This document shows, in pieces, positions 1-8,917 of a DNA stretch of 64,000 nt. The notes under the pieces are model-generated. The model did no database searches and had not been told where the DNA came from. It saw only the letters and a program-made list of their open reading frames with translations. Within the stretch, counting starts at the first letter, position 1; the number at the start of each line of letters is the position of its first letter. Position numbers and translations under genes: made by a program. This stretch comes from Nemertoderma westbladi (lineage: Eukaryota > Xenacoelomorpha > Nemertodermatida > Nemertodermatidae). The stretch lies in assembly GCA_032718475.1 (NCBI GenBank), contig JAUCBJ010000150.1, positions 108,199-172,198 of the forward strand, written 5' to 3'.

Positions 1-380
1 GAATGCTACGCCGGGTTCATTGTGTCAAGTACAATGCACACATCTCCAACCAGACACTATATAACATTGGAGGTGTCTCATTGGTTCCCCCAAGCTTGAC
101 ACTAGAACAAAATCGCCTCCGCTTTGCAGGACATTGCTTTCGCCTTGAACACCAGCCAGTGCATAATCTTGTACTTTGGCAGCCTCATGGAGTAAATAAG
201 CATGGTGGACAGCCCATGACTTTCTTGAGACGCATCTTAAAGGACACTGGCCTTGAAGATGCTGATGATCTAGCAAATGTCATGGGTCATAGGGAGTTGT
301 GGCGGTGCAATTTTGTCGATAAGCCGACACAGCATTCTTAAAAATGCAGCTGCAATGCAGCATGCCGATCCTAGTAGTAT
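1..380 (+). mobile_element. LINE-A 3' end fragment, cut by the window edge
   Basis: This is the C-terminal tail of the reverse-transcriptase ORF of the non-LTR element called LINE-A here; the full-length reference copy lies at 14851-18588. The reading frame is open to the TAA at 339-341. The 3' hairpin GCTGCAATGCAGC lies at 349-361, followed by the (TAG)n tail around 375-380. The flank right after the tail also occurs at 4341, where no LINE is present, so this marks either a LINE insertion boundary or the edge of a duplication. Confidence 0.9.
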
Positions 381-849
381 ATTTATATAATTTATACCTT
401 GATCGGCAACCTGAGTTGCTCTACAAGTTGCTGACAATGTTGCCACGTGTAAATCGGCCTTAAGAAATAACAAAGAAACATCCTATTTATCCATTATGAA
501 ATATAATGACTTATTTTATTATAAGTCATTATATTATTATTTTTCATTATTATTATTTTTTTAAAACATACCAAATTAATATACATTTATATCAACATCT
601 AAGTTAGCCTACTGGCTTTCAGATGATACAAAGAAATTGTGTTTTTCTTTAATTCTCAGTGAATTATTAAAAAATAAAATCGTACCAAAATTTATGTGAC
701 ACCAAGTATAACATTTGTAAGATAATTTCAATAAATTAAATTTGCTTGCTGTGCACCAAATTTAAAGCACTTGGCGCGAAAAATACAAACACTATTAATG
801 CTATTCTTTTCCAAAAGTTGCATTTAAGATTGAGCACTTATCAAAACAT

Positions 850-2226
850 TTGAAACAGTACAATACTGCGTCTCCATGTAATAGCAATCATATACCAGGA
901 CACTTAAACTTTATTTATACGTTACCATATTTAATTGTGATGGAAAGGGATAGAGCATCTAGCGTTAGTAGTAATGAAGTCTTTTTTGAGATGCATAAAT
1001 GTAATGAACACTTTTGTCCTCCGGAAATACCCAAACCTGGTACCAAAGTCAACAGATTTCATGCCCTCGACATGGCATGGAATAAGCCACCCAAATGGAG
1101 ACCATCGATGTTCAAAAGGAATTTTAAAAATGAAGTTAATTATATTAAAGATATTAAAAGTTTTACAGATAGGAAAATGACTCAAGACAAGAAAGGTGTT
1201 AAAAGAAGGTTCATAGGGAATATTTGGCGTAGAAACCGGAGAATATTTTTGGTAATTATTACATTATTCATATTTGTCGCGGTGACAACTGGTGTGATAT
1301 CTTTGATTATTTGGATAGTTCGTGAAGTCTCAGCAACAATATCTACCACAGTAGTACCCCTAAATACCACTCAGGTATCATTGAACACCACCCTAGTTAC
1401 CACTCCGATACCATTGGGCACCTCCCCAGATACCACACCGATATCATTGGGCACCTCCCCAGATACCACAGCGATATCGTTGGACACCTCCCCAGATACC
1501 ACCCCGATATCATTGGACACCTCCCCAGATACCACACCGATATCGTTGGACACCTCCCCAGATACCACAGCGATATCATTGAACACCACCCTAGTTACCA
1601 CTCAGATACCATTGGGCACCTCCCCAGATACCACTCAGTTATCATTGGATACCTTCCCATGTGCCAAAAACAATGTGACGGGAAGCCTGGTAAAGATACA
1701 TTATGAACTTATAGGTAAAGATCTTTACTGCAAACGCGATAACATTGTAATACTTAGACGTTACAATCATACGTTTGATTTTAATAGAAATTGGACTGAG
1801 TATAAAGATGGATTTAGTAACAGCGATGAAAAAGCATATTGGATCGGCTTGGAGGCTGTTCATCAGATAACAAAACGCTGGAAATGTGATTTAAGTATTG
1901 GGTTGGTTCAGAAAGACTCACAAAATAAACGGTATTTCAATATACAATATAGTAATGTGAAGGTAGATTCAGAAGATGAAAAGTACAGGTTTCTATTTGA
2001 GGCAGTGGAAAATGATATGACCGCAACCAATGGGACAAGGTTCTCGACTAAAGATGCTGATAACGATGATAATTCAACCTTGTCATTGGCTGAATTGCGT
2101 GGAGGAGGTTGGTGGCACACCGTGGAGTCTGATAGATACCTTAATGGGGAATTTAAGAAAGGATACCATTGGGGCAAAACTATGGTCAAACATTATTCGA
2201 CCCGCCTCAAAAACTGTCTTTATTAG
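850..2226 (+). CDS. Type II membrane protein with mucin-like stalk and fibrinogen-related (FReD) domain
   Basis: The 458-residue ORF has no intron. A basic N-terminal cytoplasmic part ends in an Arg-rich stretch. One hydrophobic segment follows at about residues 132-157, with positive charge on its N side, which predicts type II topology. A Ser/Thr/Pro-rich stalk of 11-residue repeats runs from about 165 to 270. The C-terminal part, about 271-458, resembles a fibrinogen C-terminal domain: FNRNWTEYKDGF, YWIGLEAVHQIT, a DADND acidic loop typical of the calcium site, GGGWW and YLNGEF in the right order. Several N-glycosylation sequons are visible. FReD proteins (ficolins, tachylectins, FREPs) bind carbohydrate or acetyl groups, so cell-surface recognition is the likely role; this is inferred. 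Met31 at 940 is the start shared with the paralog and may be the true one. The second Cys pair of classical domains is not clear. Confidence 0.75.
   Translation: MKQYNTASPCNSNHIPGHLNFIYTLPYLIVMERDRASSVSSNEVFFEMHKCNEHFCPPEIPKPGTKVNRFHALDMAWNKPPKWRPSMFKRNFKNEVNYIKDIKSFTDRKMTQDKKGVKRRFIGNIWRRNRRIFLVIITLFIFVAVTTGVISLIIWIVREVSATISTTVVPLNTTQVSLNTTLVTTPIPLGTSPDTTPISLGTSPDTTAISLDTSPDTTPISLDTSPDTTPISLDTSPDTTAISLNTTLVTTQIPLGTSPDTTQLSLDTFPCAKNNVTGSLVKIHYELIGKDLYCKRDNIVILRRYNHTFDFNRNWTEYKDGFSNSDEKAYWIGLEAVHQITKRWKCDLSIGLVQKDSQNKRYFNIQYSNVKVDSEDEKYRFLFEAVENDMTATNGTRFSTKDADNDDNSTLSLAELRGGGWWHTVESDRYLNGEFKKGYHWGKTMVKHYSTRLKNCLY
1408..1650 (+). repeat. In-frame 33-bp repeats coding for the mucin-like stalk
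   Basis: About seven units of 33 bp code for variants of ISLDTSPDTTP. They are broken once by NTTLVTTQ-type units. The period keeps the frame, and the Thr/Ser/Pro content suits an O-glycosylated stalk. Near-identical units suggest length polymorphism. Confidence 0.9.
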
Positions 2227-2547
2227 TGTCTGAGTATTAGAGACATTGTGTTAGTAATTTAATTAATGTCTCATTATAGATAGAAATAATAGGTAACAGT
2301 AACATTGCAAAATAATACAGTACATGTGAATAAAGTGTTATGATTAGTTTCATTATCTCTATACTCTCATTACACTACTACTACCTACAGCCATATATCG
2401 GCGTGCAAAACCTCCGCAGTTCGCGATCATTACCAATACCAGTGAATTTTAGCACATGTTTAAGGAATCTCAATTGATGTTTTGGTGTGATGAGTGGCTT
2501 CTTATCATTCTGTAGTGGGGCACAGCTTAAGAAATTCGGCAATGACT

Positions 2548-2760
2548 AGCCTCACCTCAGTTAATACCCTAAAACTCAGGTTGCCAATGCAACAAGGCGA
2601 GCTGACCACCCTGGCAGATAAACTTTGCCTTAGCTCATTGGGTATTTAAGAGCACCCAATGTGCTTAGGACAGACTCACGATAAGTTCTGATTAAGGACA
2701 GGGGGGGGGGGGGGGGGGGGGTGGTTGGCAACTTACCCTCGCATCAGCAAATAATAGGAG
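2548..2760 (+). mobile_element. LINE-A endonuclease-region fragment with poly-G tract
   Basis: The sequence aligns with the start of the endonuclease domain of the reference LINE-A (about 15640-15800), including the ATGCAACAAGG and GTTCTGATTAAGGACA stretches, but with frameshifts and stops. A run of about 20 G replaces the GGGGGGCGG of the intact copy at 2701-2721. Confidence 0.8.
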
Positions 2761-3181
2761 ATATGTGCCGTACCAGACCACCCCCTCCTCTCCTATCCTG
2801 GTTTGGCTGCATTGGGAAGAAAGCCAAACAGAGTCACTTAGATGACATATACAATGTGTTTAATGAAAGTAGTTATGTAGTTGCCCCAAGCATCCCGTGA
2901 TATTTACTCTCATCCCATCACATCACAAATTCCTGGGTCTCTGGATGCTGCTATTCGGGGTGAAGGTGTGAGAGAGTTTTGGGAGCTCGTCCTCAGTTTA
3001 AAATAATCGGTTTTTCATCATGAGTATGAACTACAGAACTATGTCTGTTGCAAAGGATTTGTGGAGCTAAAGACAATAGTTTCTGCTACTGGCTCTCTGT
3101 TTCGGCTACTGCTACAGGTCTCTGCTTACAGTTCCACTCCTGGTGTGGAATATTCTCGACCGTTGACCCACCAACAACTCT
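2761..3181. other. No gene seen
   Basis: No ORF, repeat or RNA gene was recognised. This is unique-looking DNA that forms the left flank of the LINE-A insertion at 3194. Confidence 0.5.
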
Positions 3182-3807
3182 GTGGAAATCCTACTACTAC
3201 TAGTCGGCATGCTGCATTGCAGCTGCATTTTTAAGAATGCTCTGCCGGCTTGTCAACAAAATTGCACCGCCACAACTCCCTATCACCCATGACATTTGCT
3301 AGATCATCCGCATCTTTAAGGCCAGTGTCCTTTAAGATGCGTCTCAAGAAAGTCATGGGCTGTCCACCATGCTTATTCACTCCATGAGGCTGCCAAAGTA
3401 CAAGATTATGCACTGGCTGGTCCTCAAGGCGAAAGCAATGTCCTGCAAAGCGGAGGCGATTTTGTTCTAGTGTCAGGCTTGGGGGAACCAATGAGACACC
3501 TCCAATGTTATATCGTGTCTGGTTGGAGATGTGTGCATTGTACTTGACACAATGAACACGGCGTAGCATTCTTGTGAATGTGCCATCCAGAGATTTGGTG
3601 TCCTCAGCAGTTAGAGCCCAGCATGGACTCCCGTAGAGGAGTACTGGAACTACTGCTGCTCTAAATAATCGGACCTTAAGTTTCCGATTAATTCTCGGTG
3701 ACTTCCAAATCCTGGAAAGCCTATTCAAGGCTGCCCATGCCTTTCCCTTACGTATTCGAAGGTCCTCACCTGACTTCCGGATCCATGATCCCGAAGTGGA
3801 AATCCTA
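3182..3807 (-). mobile_element. 5'-truncated LINE-A insertion with 12-bp target-site duplication
   Basis: The minus-strand LINE-A 3' segment occupies 3194-3795. It codes for the RT C-terminal tail (ORF 3231-3728) and ends in the 3' hairpin and a (CTA)n tail near 3194. GTGGAAATCCTA occurs on both sides (3182-3193 and 3796-3807) as a target-site duplication. The open frame and intact duplication suggest a fairly recent insertion. Confidence 0.92.
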
Positions 3808-4340
3808 TACTGCAGTTGGGAGGTGCGGTTTGGGTGTCACTGTTGGGAAAGTAAGTTTTCCTAGCCAACCTCCAAAATCATTTGTTCACCGTAACCATAT
3901 TGATGGATTATCCTTTGACAACGACCCACCACAATCAACAGCAGTTGATTGTGACAACCCAATGGGATGCTCATCGGCTTAGTATAAATATTTTGATGGG
4001 GTGTACCCCCGACACTTCATGAGTGGGTTAGCAATTTCGGAAAATTTTTCCGAATTTAAACAAATATTTTGCAGTGTTCATGCATACAGTATGTATAAAA
4101 CCATTCTGTAGTGTGCATGCATACGGTATGTATTAAACCATTCTGTAGTGTGCATGCATACGGTATGTATAAAACCAGTACTGTATCTATTAATTTTATA
4201 AAACAACCGTAAAGGCATCTGTGTCAAAACATGGCATAGAAGAATATAAAAAATTCAAATGTGGGTAAACAATAAACAACCATGGTATTCTTCAATAAAA
4301 ACAGATTTTATCTAATATAATATAATATAATATAATTTCA
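3808..4340. other. Intergenic DNA with a 37-bp tandem repeat
   Basis: No gene was recognised. Three tandem copies of a 37-bp unit containing TGCATGCATACGGTATGTAT lie at about 4070-4180. (AATAT)n-like sequence runs up to 4336. Confidence 0.6.
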
Positions 4341-4872
4341 TATTTATATAATTTATACCTTGATCGGCAACCTGAGTTGCTCTACAAGTTGCTGACAAAG
4401 TTGCCGCGTGTAAATCGGCCTTAAGAAATAACAAAGACACATCCTATTTATCCATTATGAAATATAATGACTTATTTTATTATAAGTCATTATATTATTA
4501 TTTTGCATTATTATTATTTTTTTAAAAGGTTAAGAAAAACATACCAAATTAATATACATTTATATCAACATCTAAGTTAGCCTACTGGCTTTCAGATGAT
4601 ACAAATAAATTGTGATTTTCTTCAATTCTCAGTGAATTATTAAAAAATAAAATCGTACCAAAATTTACGTGACACCAAGTATAACATATTAAGATAATTT
4701 CAAAAATTTAAATTTGCTTGCTGTGCACCAAAGTTAAAGCACTTGGCGCGAAAAATACAAACACTATTAATGCTATTCTTTTTCAAAAGTTGCATTTAAG
4801 ATTGAGCAATTATCAAAACATTACAATACTGCGACTTTAAACTTTATTTATACGTTACCATATTTAATTGAG

Positions 4873-6570
4873 ATGGAAAGGGATAGAGCATCTAGCGTTA
4901 GTAGCAATGAAGTCTTTTTTAAGATGCATAAATGTATTGAACATTATTGTCCTCCGGAAATACCCAAACCTGGTACCAAAGTCAACAGATTTAGAGCCTT
5001 CGACATGGCGTGGAATAGGCCACCCAAATGGAGACCCTCGATGTTCAACCTGGTACCAAAGTCACCAGTTTTCGAGCCCTCGACATGGCGTGGAATAGGC
5101 CACCCAAATGGAGACCCTCGATGTTCAACCTGGTACCAAAGACATCAGATTTCGTGCCCTCGACATGGCGTGGAATAGGCCACCGAAATGGAGACCCTCG
5201 ATATTCAACCTGGTACTAAAGTCAACAGATTTCAAGCCCTCGACATGGCGTGGAATAGGCCACCCAAATGGAGACCCTCGATGTTCGACCTGGTACCAAA
5301 GACATCAGATTTCGTGCCCTCGAAATGGCGAGGAATAGGCCACCCAAATGGACATCCTCGATATTCAACCTGGTACTAAAGTCAACAGATTTCAAGCCCT
5401 CGACATGGCGTGGAATAGGCCACCCAAATGGAGACCCTCGATGTTCAACCTGGTACCAAAGTCAATAGATTTCGTGCCCTCGACATGGCGTGGAATAGGC
5501 CACCCAAATGGAGAAGCTCGATGTTCAACCTGGTACCAAAGTCAACAGATTTAGAGCCCTCGAAATGGCGAGGAATAGGCCACCCAAATGGACATCCTCT
5601 ATATTCAACCTGGTACTAAAGTCAACAGATTTCGAGCCCTCGACATGGCGTGGAATAGGCCACCCAAATGGAGACCCTCGATGTTCAACCTGGTACCAAA
5701 GTCAGCAGATTTCGTGCCCTCGAAATGGCGAGGAATAGGCCACCCAAATGGAGATCCTCGATATTCAACCTGGTACTAAAGTGAACAGATTTCGAGCCCT
5801 CGACATGGCGTGGAATAGGCCACCCAAATGGAGATCCTCGATATTCAACCTGGTACTAAAGTCAACAGATTTCGAGCCCTCGACATGGCGTGGAATAGGC
5901 CACCCAAATGGAGACCCTCGATGTTCAACCTGGTACCAAAGTCAGCAGATTTCGTGCCCTCGAAATGGCGAGGAATAGGCCACCCAAATGGAGATCCTCG
6001 ATATTCAACCTGGTACCAAACTCAACAGATTTCGTGCCCTCGACATGGCATGGAATAGGCCACCCAAATGAAGAAACTCGATGTTCAACCTGGTACCAAA
6101 CTCAACAGGTATCATTGAACACCTCCTTAAATTCCAATCAGATACCATTGAACACCACCCTAGTTACCACTCAGATACCATTGGGCACCTCCCCAGATAC
6201 CACTCAGTTATCATTGGATACCTTCCCATGTGCCAATAACAATGTGACGGGAAGCCTGGTAAAGATACATTATCAACTTATAGGTAAAGATCTTTACTGC
6301 AAACGCGATAACATTGTAATACTTAGTAGTGGATCTCGACTAAGGATGCTGATAACGATGATAATACAACCTTGTCATTGGCTGAAATGCGTGGAGGAGG
6401 TTGGTGCCATACCGTGGAGTCCGATACATACCTTAATAGGGAATATTATGATGTTCGTACACAAACGAAGGGATTTCATTGGGGAAAAACTCTGTTTAAA
6501 CATCAATCAACATCGATTCGCATCACTAACTGTTGTTATTAAAGATTCAGAATTTGAAACACGATGGTGA
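4873..6570 (+). pseudogene. Broken paralog of the FReD membrane protein
   Basis: The start MERDRASSVSSNEVFF is shared with the gene at 850-2226 (Met31). After about 50 codons the frame enters an 80-bp tandem array whose period is not a multiple of three, so each unit shifts the reading frame. The transmembrane segment is absent. Past the array, the stalk and the start of the fibrinogen domain resume in another frame (ORF 5908-6570). About 290 bp of the fibrinogen domain are then deleted and its end is read out of frame. No functional membrane FReD protein can be made from it. Confidence 0.85.
4970..6105 (+). repeat. 80-bp minisatellite (about 14 units) grown from coding sequence
   Basis: Tandem 80-bp units each contain TGGTACCAAAGTCAACAGAT and GACATGGCGTGGAATAGG. 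Exactly one such unit exists in copy 1, at about 1035-1115, inside the ORF. Variant positions (GAGACCCTCG or GACATCCTCG; TACCAAA or TACTAAA; GACATGG or GAAATGG) recur in blocks of two to three units, which shows multi-unit amplification. Forward frames are open across the array, so many overlapping spurious ORFs arise. Confidence 0.95.
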
Positions 6571-6734
6571 TAGAATTGGTAGCAGTAACATTTCGTGATT
6601 GATTATACACACCAATTCAATATTATGATTAGTTTTATTATCTCTGCCATTATTCTACTACATACATATCGGCCTAACTCTGCTCTACAATGCAACATCT
6701 CCACAATTCGTGATCAGATATGAAAATCCCAAAT

Positions 6735-7215
6735 TTATATATATACAAATAAATGTACATATAAATAGACCAGCAATGGATACTGGTTTTTCAACAGTGC
6801 TGCCACCTGAGTAGTCTTTGGGAAACATCCAATGTTTCTGTCATTAAGCACAGATCTGTTCCCAGCTCTGTGAAAGTGATCTAGAGATTCTGAGAGTACT
6901 CCTAAATAATCAGCAACATCTAGATCAGCGGATTGGCTGGATTTCCTTGACTTCTGGAGCCAAGTAGGTGGTGTTACCGTCAGACCATTATAATGATCTA
7001 AGGACATACATAGAAAGTCCTGCAATTAATAGTCAACCATAATTATGAATAAGGGCCCCCCTCACACGGAGCAACTTGTTTCTGCAACAAGTTTCAGAAA
7101 CAAGTTGCTCCGTGTGAAGGGGGCCTACCAATGGTATAAGTGCGTGACACTGAAGGACTCCACATAAAACGTTGATTGGATCTGTGTCATCATCAGCACT
7201 AGACACGAATGTCAT
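6735..7215 (-). mobile_element. LINE-A reverse-transcriptase core fragment, minus strand
   Basis: Minus-strand translation gives decayed versions of the LINE-A RT core: MSLDHYNGLTVTPPT, DLDVADYLGVLSESLD (the FADD box has lost its form) and VLCGVLQC. A small palindromic element interrupts it at 7053-7125. It is strongly mutated and not functional. Confidence 0.85.
7053..7125. mobile_element. Small palindromic (MITE-like) element
   Basis: Two arms of about 31 bp (7054-7084 and 7095-7125) are almost perfect reverse complements and contain TCACACGGAGCAACTTGTTT, around the 10-nt loop CAACAAGTTT. The ends read GGGCCCCC/GGGGGCC. It sits inside LINE-A sequence, so it moved in later. There is no coding capacity. 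Confidence 0.8.
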
Positions 7216-8286
7216 GGAAACATATAGTCACAACATCGTATATTGACCTGATTGCAGTAAAATATTTCCTGATGGAATTCCATGCAATACATATGGAATT
7301 CTAATTGAATATCTAATCTCTGGAAATGTTTTATTTAAATAAAACATCTCAGTAGAACCATAAGTATTGATTCTTAATAACACCCTAATAATTAACACCA
7401 TTTTGGTCCAAAATATTTCGAAATTATATTTATGTTCTATTATAATGCACGATTAAATGGTGTTTCCAAATCTGAAAACCGCTATTTAATAGCTCTTTTA
7501 GTTTTCAAGTTATAACAATTTCCATTTAGGGAGACCTTTTGAAATTACCATTGCTATGTATAATTTAAAAGGACTACTATCTCTAAAATTTTTTTTGGAA
7601 AATTGTCAAATTCAAAACCCTACTACTTCTACAATTTTTGAGAAACTTGTCTGAAAATTTCCTTGGGTGTCTGCAGGTTCATTTTCACAAAATTTCGCCC
7701 GATAGTTATGTTGCCCCATCTTTGAACTATCATATAAAAAAACATTCATGTGATTAGATTTAATTTATTAGATTTAAATGTAAAAGCCTTCGGGTTTAAG
7801 CGCAACTAAGTTTTTTTTATTGTTAACTAGTATTAATTAAAATATTAAATAGCGAAAAATAAATTTTTCTAACCTATAATGTAGAGTAGCATGGTAGGTA
7901 CATTCCAAATTATAGCCAAAACAAAACAATTTTGAAACGCTGAGAGTGATAAATCGAAGAGTTGTCCAAAAATGGTGTACCCCCCTTAACAATTCCTATT
8001 GATAAAAAAGAAATTTACAGCGAAAAATAAATTTTTCTAACCTATCATGTAGTGTAGAGTAGCATGGTAGGTACATTCCAAATTATAGCCAAAACAAAAC
8101 AATTTTGAAACGCTGAGAGTGATAAATCGAAGAGTTGTCCAAAAATGGTGTCCCACCCCCCTTAATAATTCCTATTGATAAAAAAGAAATTTACAAACAT
8201 TCTAATATTCGTAAATTACAGAATGCATTTATCCTAAGTATAAAGTTAAAAACCATCTATAAAAACGTCAATGATAAATATAACTT
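7216..8286. other. AT-rich spacer with a two-copy 170-bp direct repeat
   Basis: No gene was recognised. A block beginning GCGAAAAATAAATTTTTCTA occurs at about 7851 and again at about 8020. Each copy is about 165-175 bp and runs through AAAACAATTTTGAAACGCTG to the TTCCTATTGATAAAAAAG stretch. The copies are almost identical. Confidence 0.75.
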
Positions 8287-8682
8287 GGGGGCCGTCCAAG
8301 TATGACGTCAGCACTTTAGGGGGGGGGGGGGGAGGGGGAGGGGGAGGGGGGTTGGGAAAATCTGATGACGTGCTGATGAGGGGAGGGGAGGGGGGTCAGC
8401 CAAAATCTGACGTCAGCATGTTCATTTATAGGTGTGCTAGAAAAGATATAGCAGAAGAGTAAATAGCTTGCCTATTTTAATTGTTCGAAGCCCCCGAAGG
8501 CCCGTAGCACGACCTTCCGTTTCAGTTACCAGTCACCATGTTTCAGTGATTAGGACGCGAAAATTTTTAAAATCTGATTTAGGGTGGGGGGGGGGGGGGG
8601 TCAAAGCCTATCTGATGACATCTGATTTAGGGGAGGGAGGGGGTCAACATTTTGGGGAAAAGTGCATACTTGGACGGCCCCT
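8287..8682. mobile_element. Non-autonomous DNA transposon with GGGGCCGTCCAAGTATG terminal inverted repeats
   Basis: The left end reads GGGGCCGTCCAAGTATGACG and the right end is its reverse complement through CATACTTGGACGGCCCC. Poly-G-rich tracts and repeated CTGATGACGT/TCTGACGTCAGC stretches lie inside. No transposase is coded. Elements with GGGCCGTCCA-type ends are widespread in invertebrate genomes; the superfamily was not assigned. Confidence 0.75.
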
Positions 8683-8917
8683 TGCTACATAACATGCAGA
8701 ACATTACACCATCAAAATAAAGTAATGCTTCAAGTTTCAAATAATAATTAATGTTTAACCATATAACATTAAGGTGCTGTTAGTTATATAATGTCTTGTT
8801 GTCTCTGGCATATAGATCAATTGATGGAAGTTAAGCTATAAATGTGGGTTTCAAGTTATCAAAAGTTTCAGCGAAGTAATTAGAATTATCTGTGTTAATG
8901 TGGTGTATTCTTTGTGC

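Larger units (their letters stand above)
381..2440 (+). other. Duplicated locus, copy 1 (paired with 4341-6720)
   Basis: From 381 the sequence matches that starting at 4341: the same upstream AT-rich DNA, the same ORF start and stem, the same fibrinogen-domain start and similar downstream DNA. Copy 1 holds the open gene and copy 2 the broken one. Small indels throughout show that the duplication is not very recent. The 470 bp before the ORF hold no other recognisable feature. Confidence 0.85.
4341..6720 (+). other. Duplicated locus, copy 2
   Basis: Paralogous copy of 381-2440, described under copy 1. It differs by a deletion of about 40 bp just before the shared start codon, by the minisatellite expansion at 4970-6105, and by loss of most of the fibrinogen-domain sequence. 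Confidence 0.85.

Noticed and set aside
4868-6058. A ladder of 63-76-residue ORFs every 80 bp
   Set aside because: All are the same unit read in successive frames of the minisatellite.
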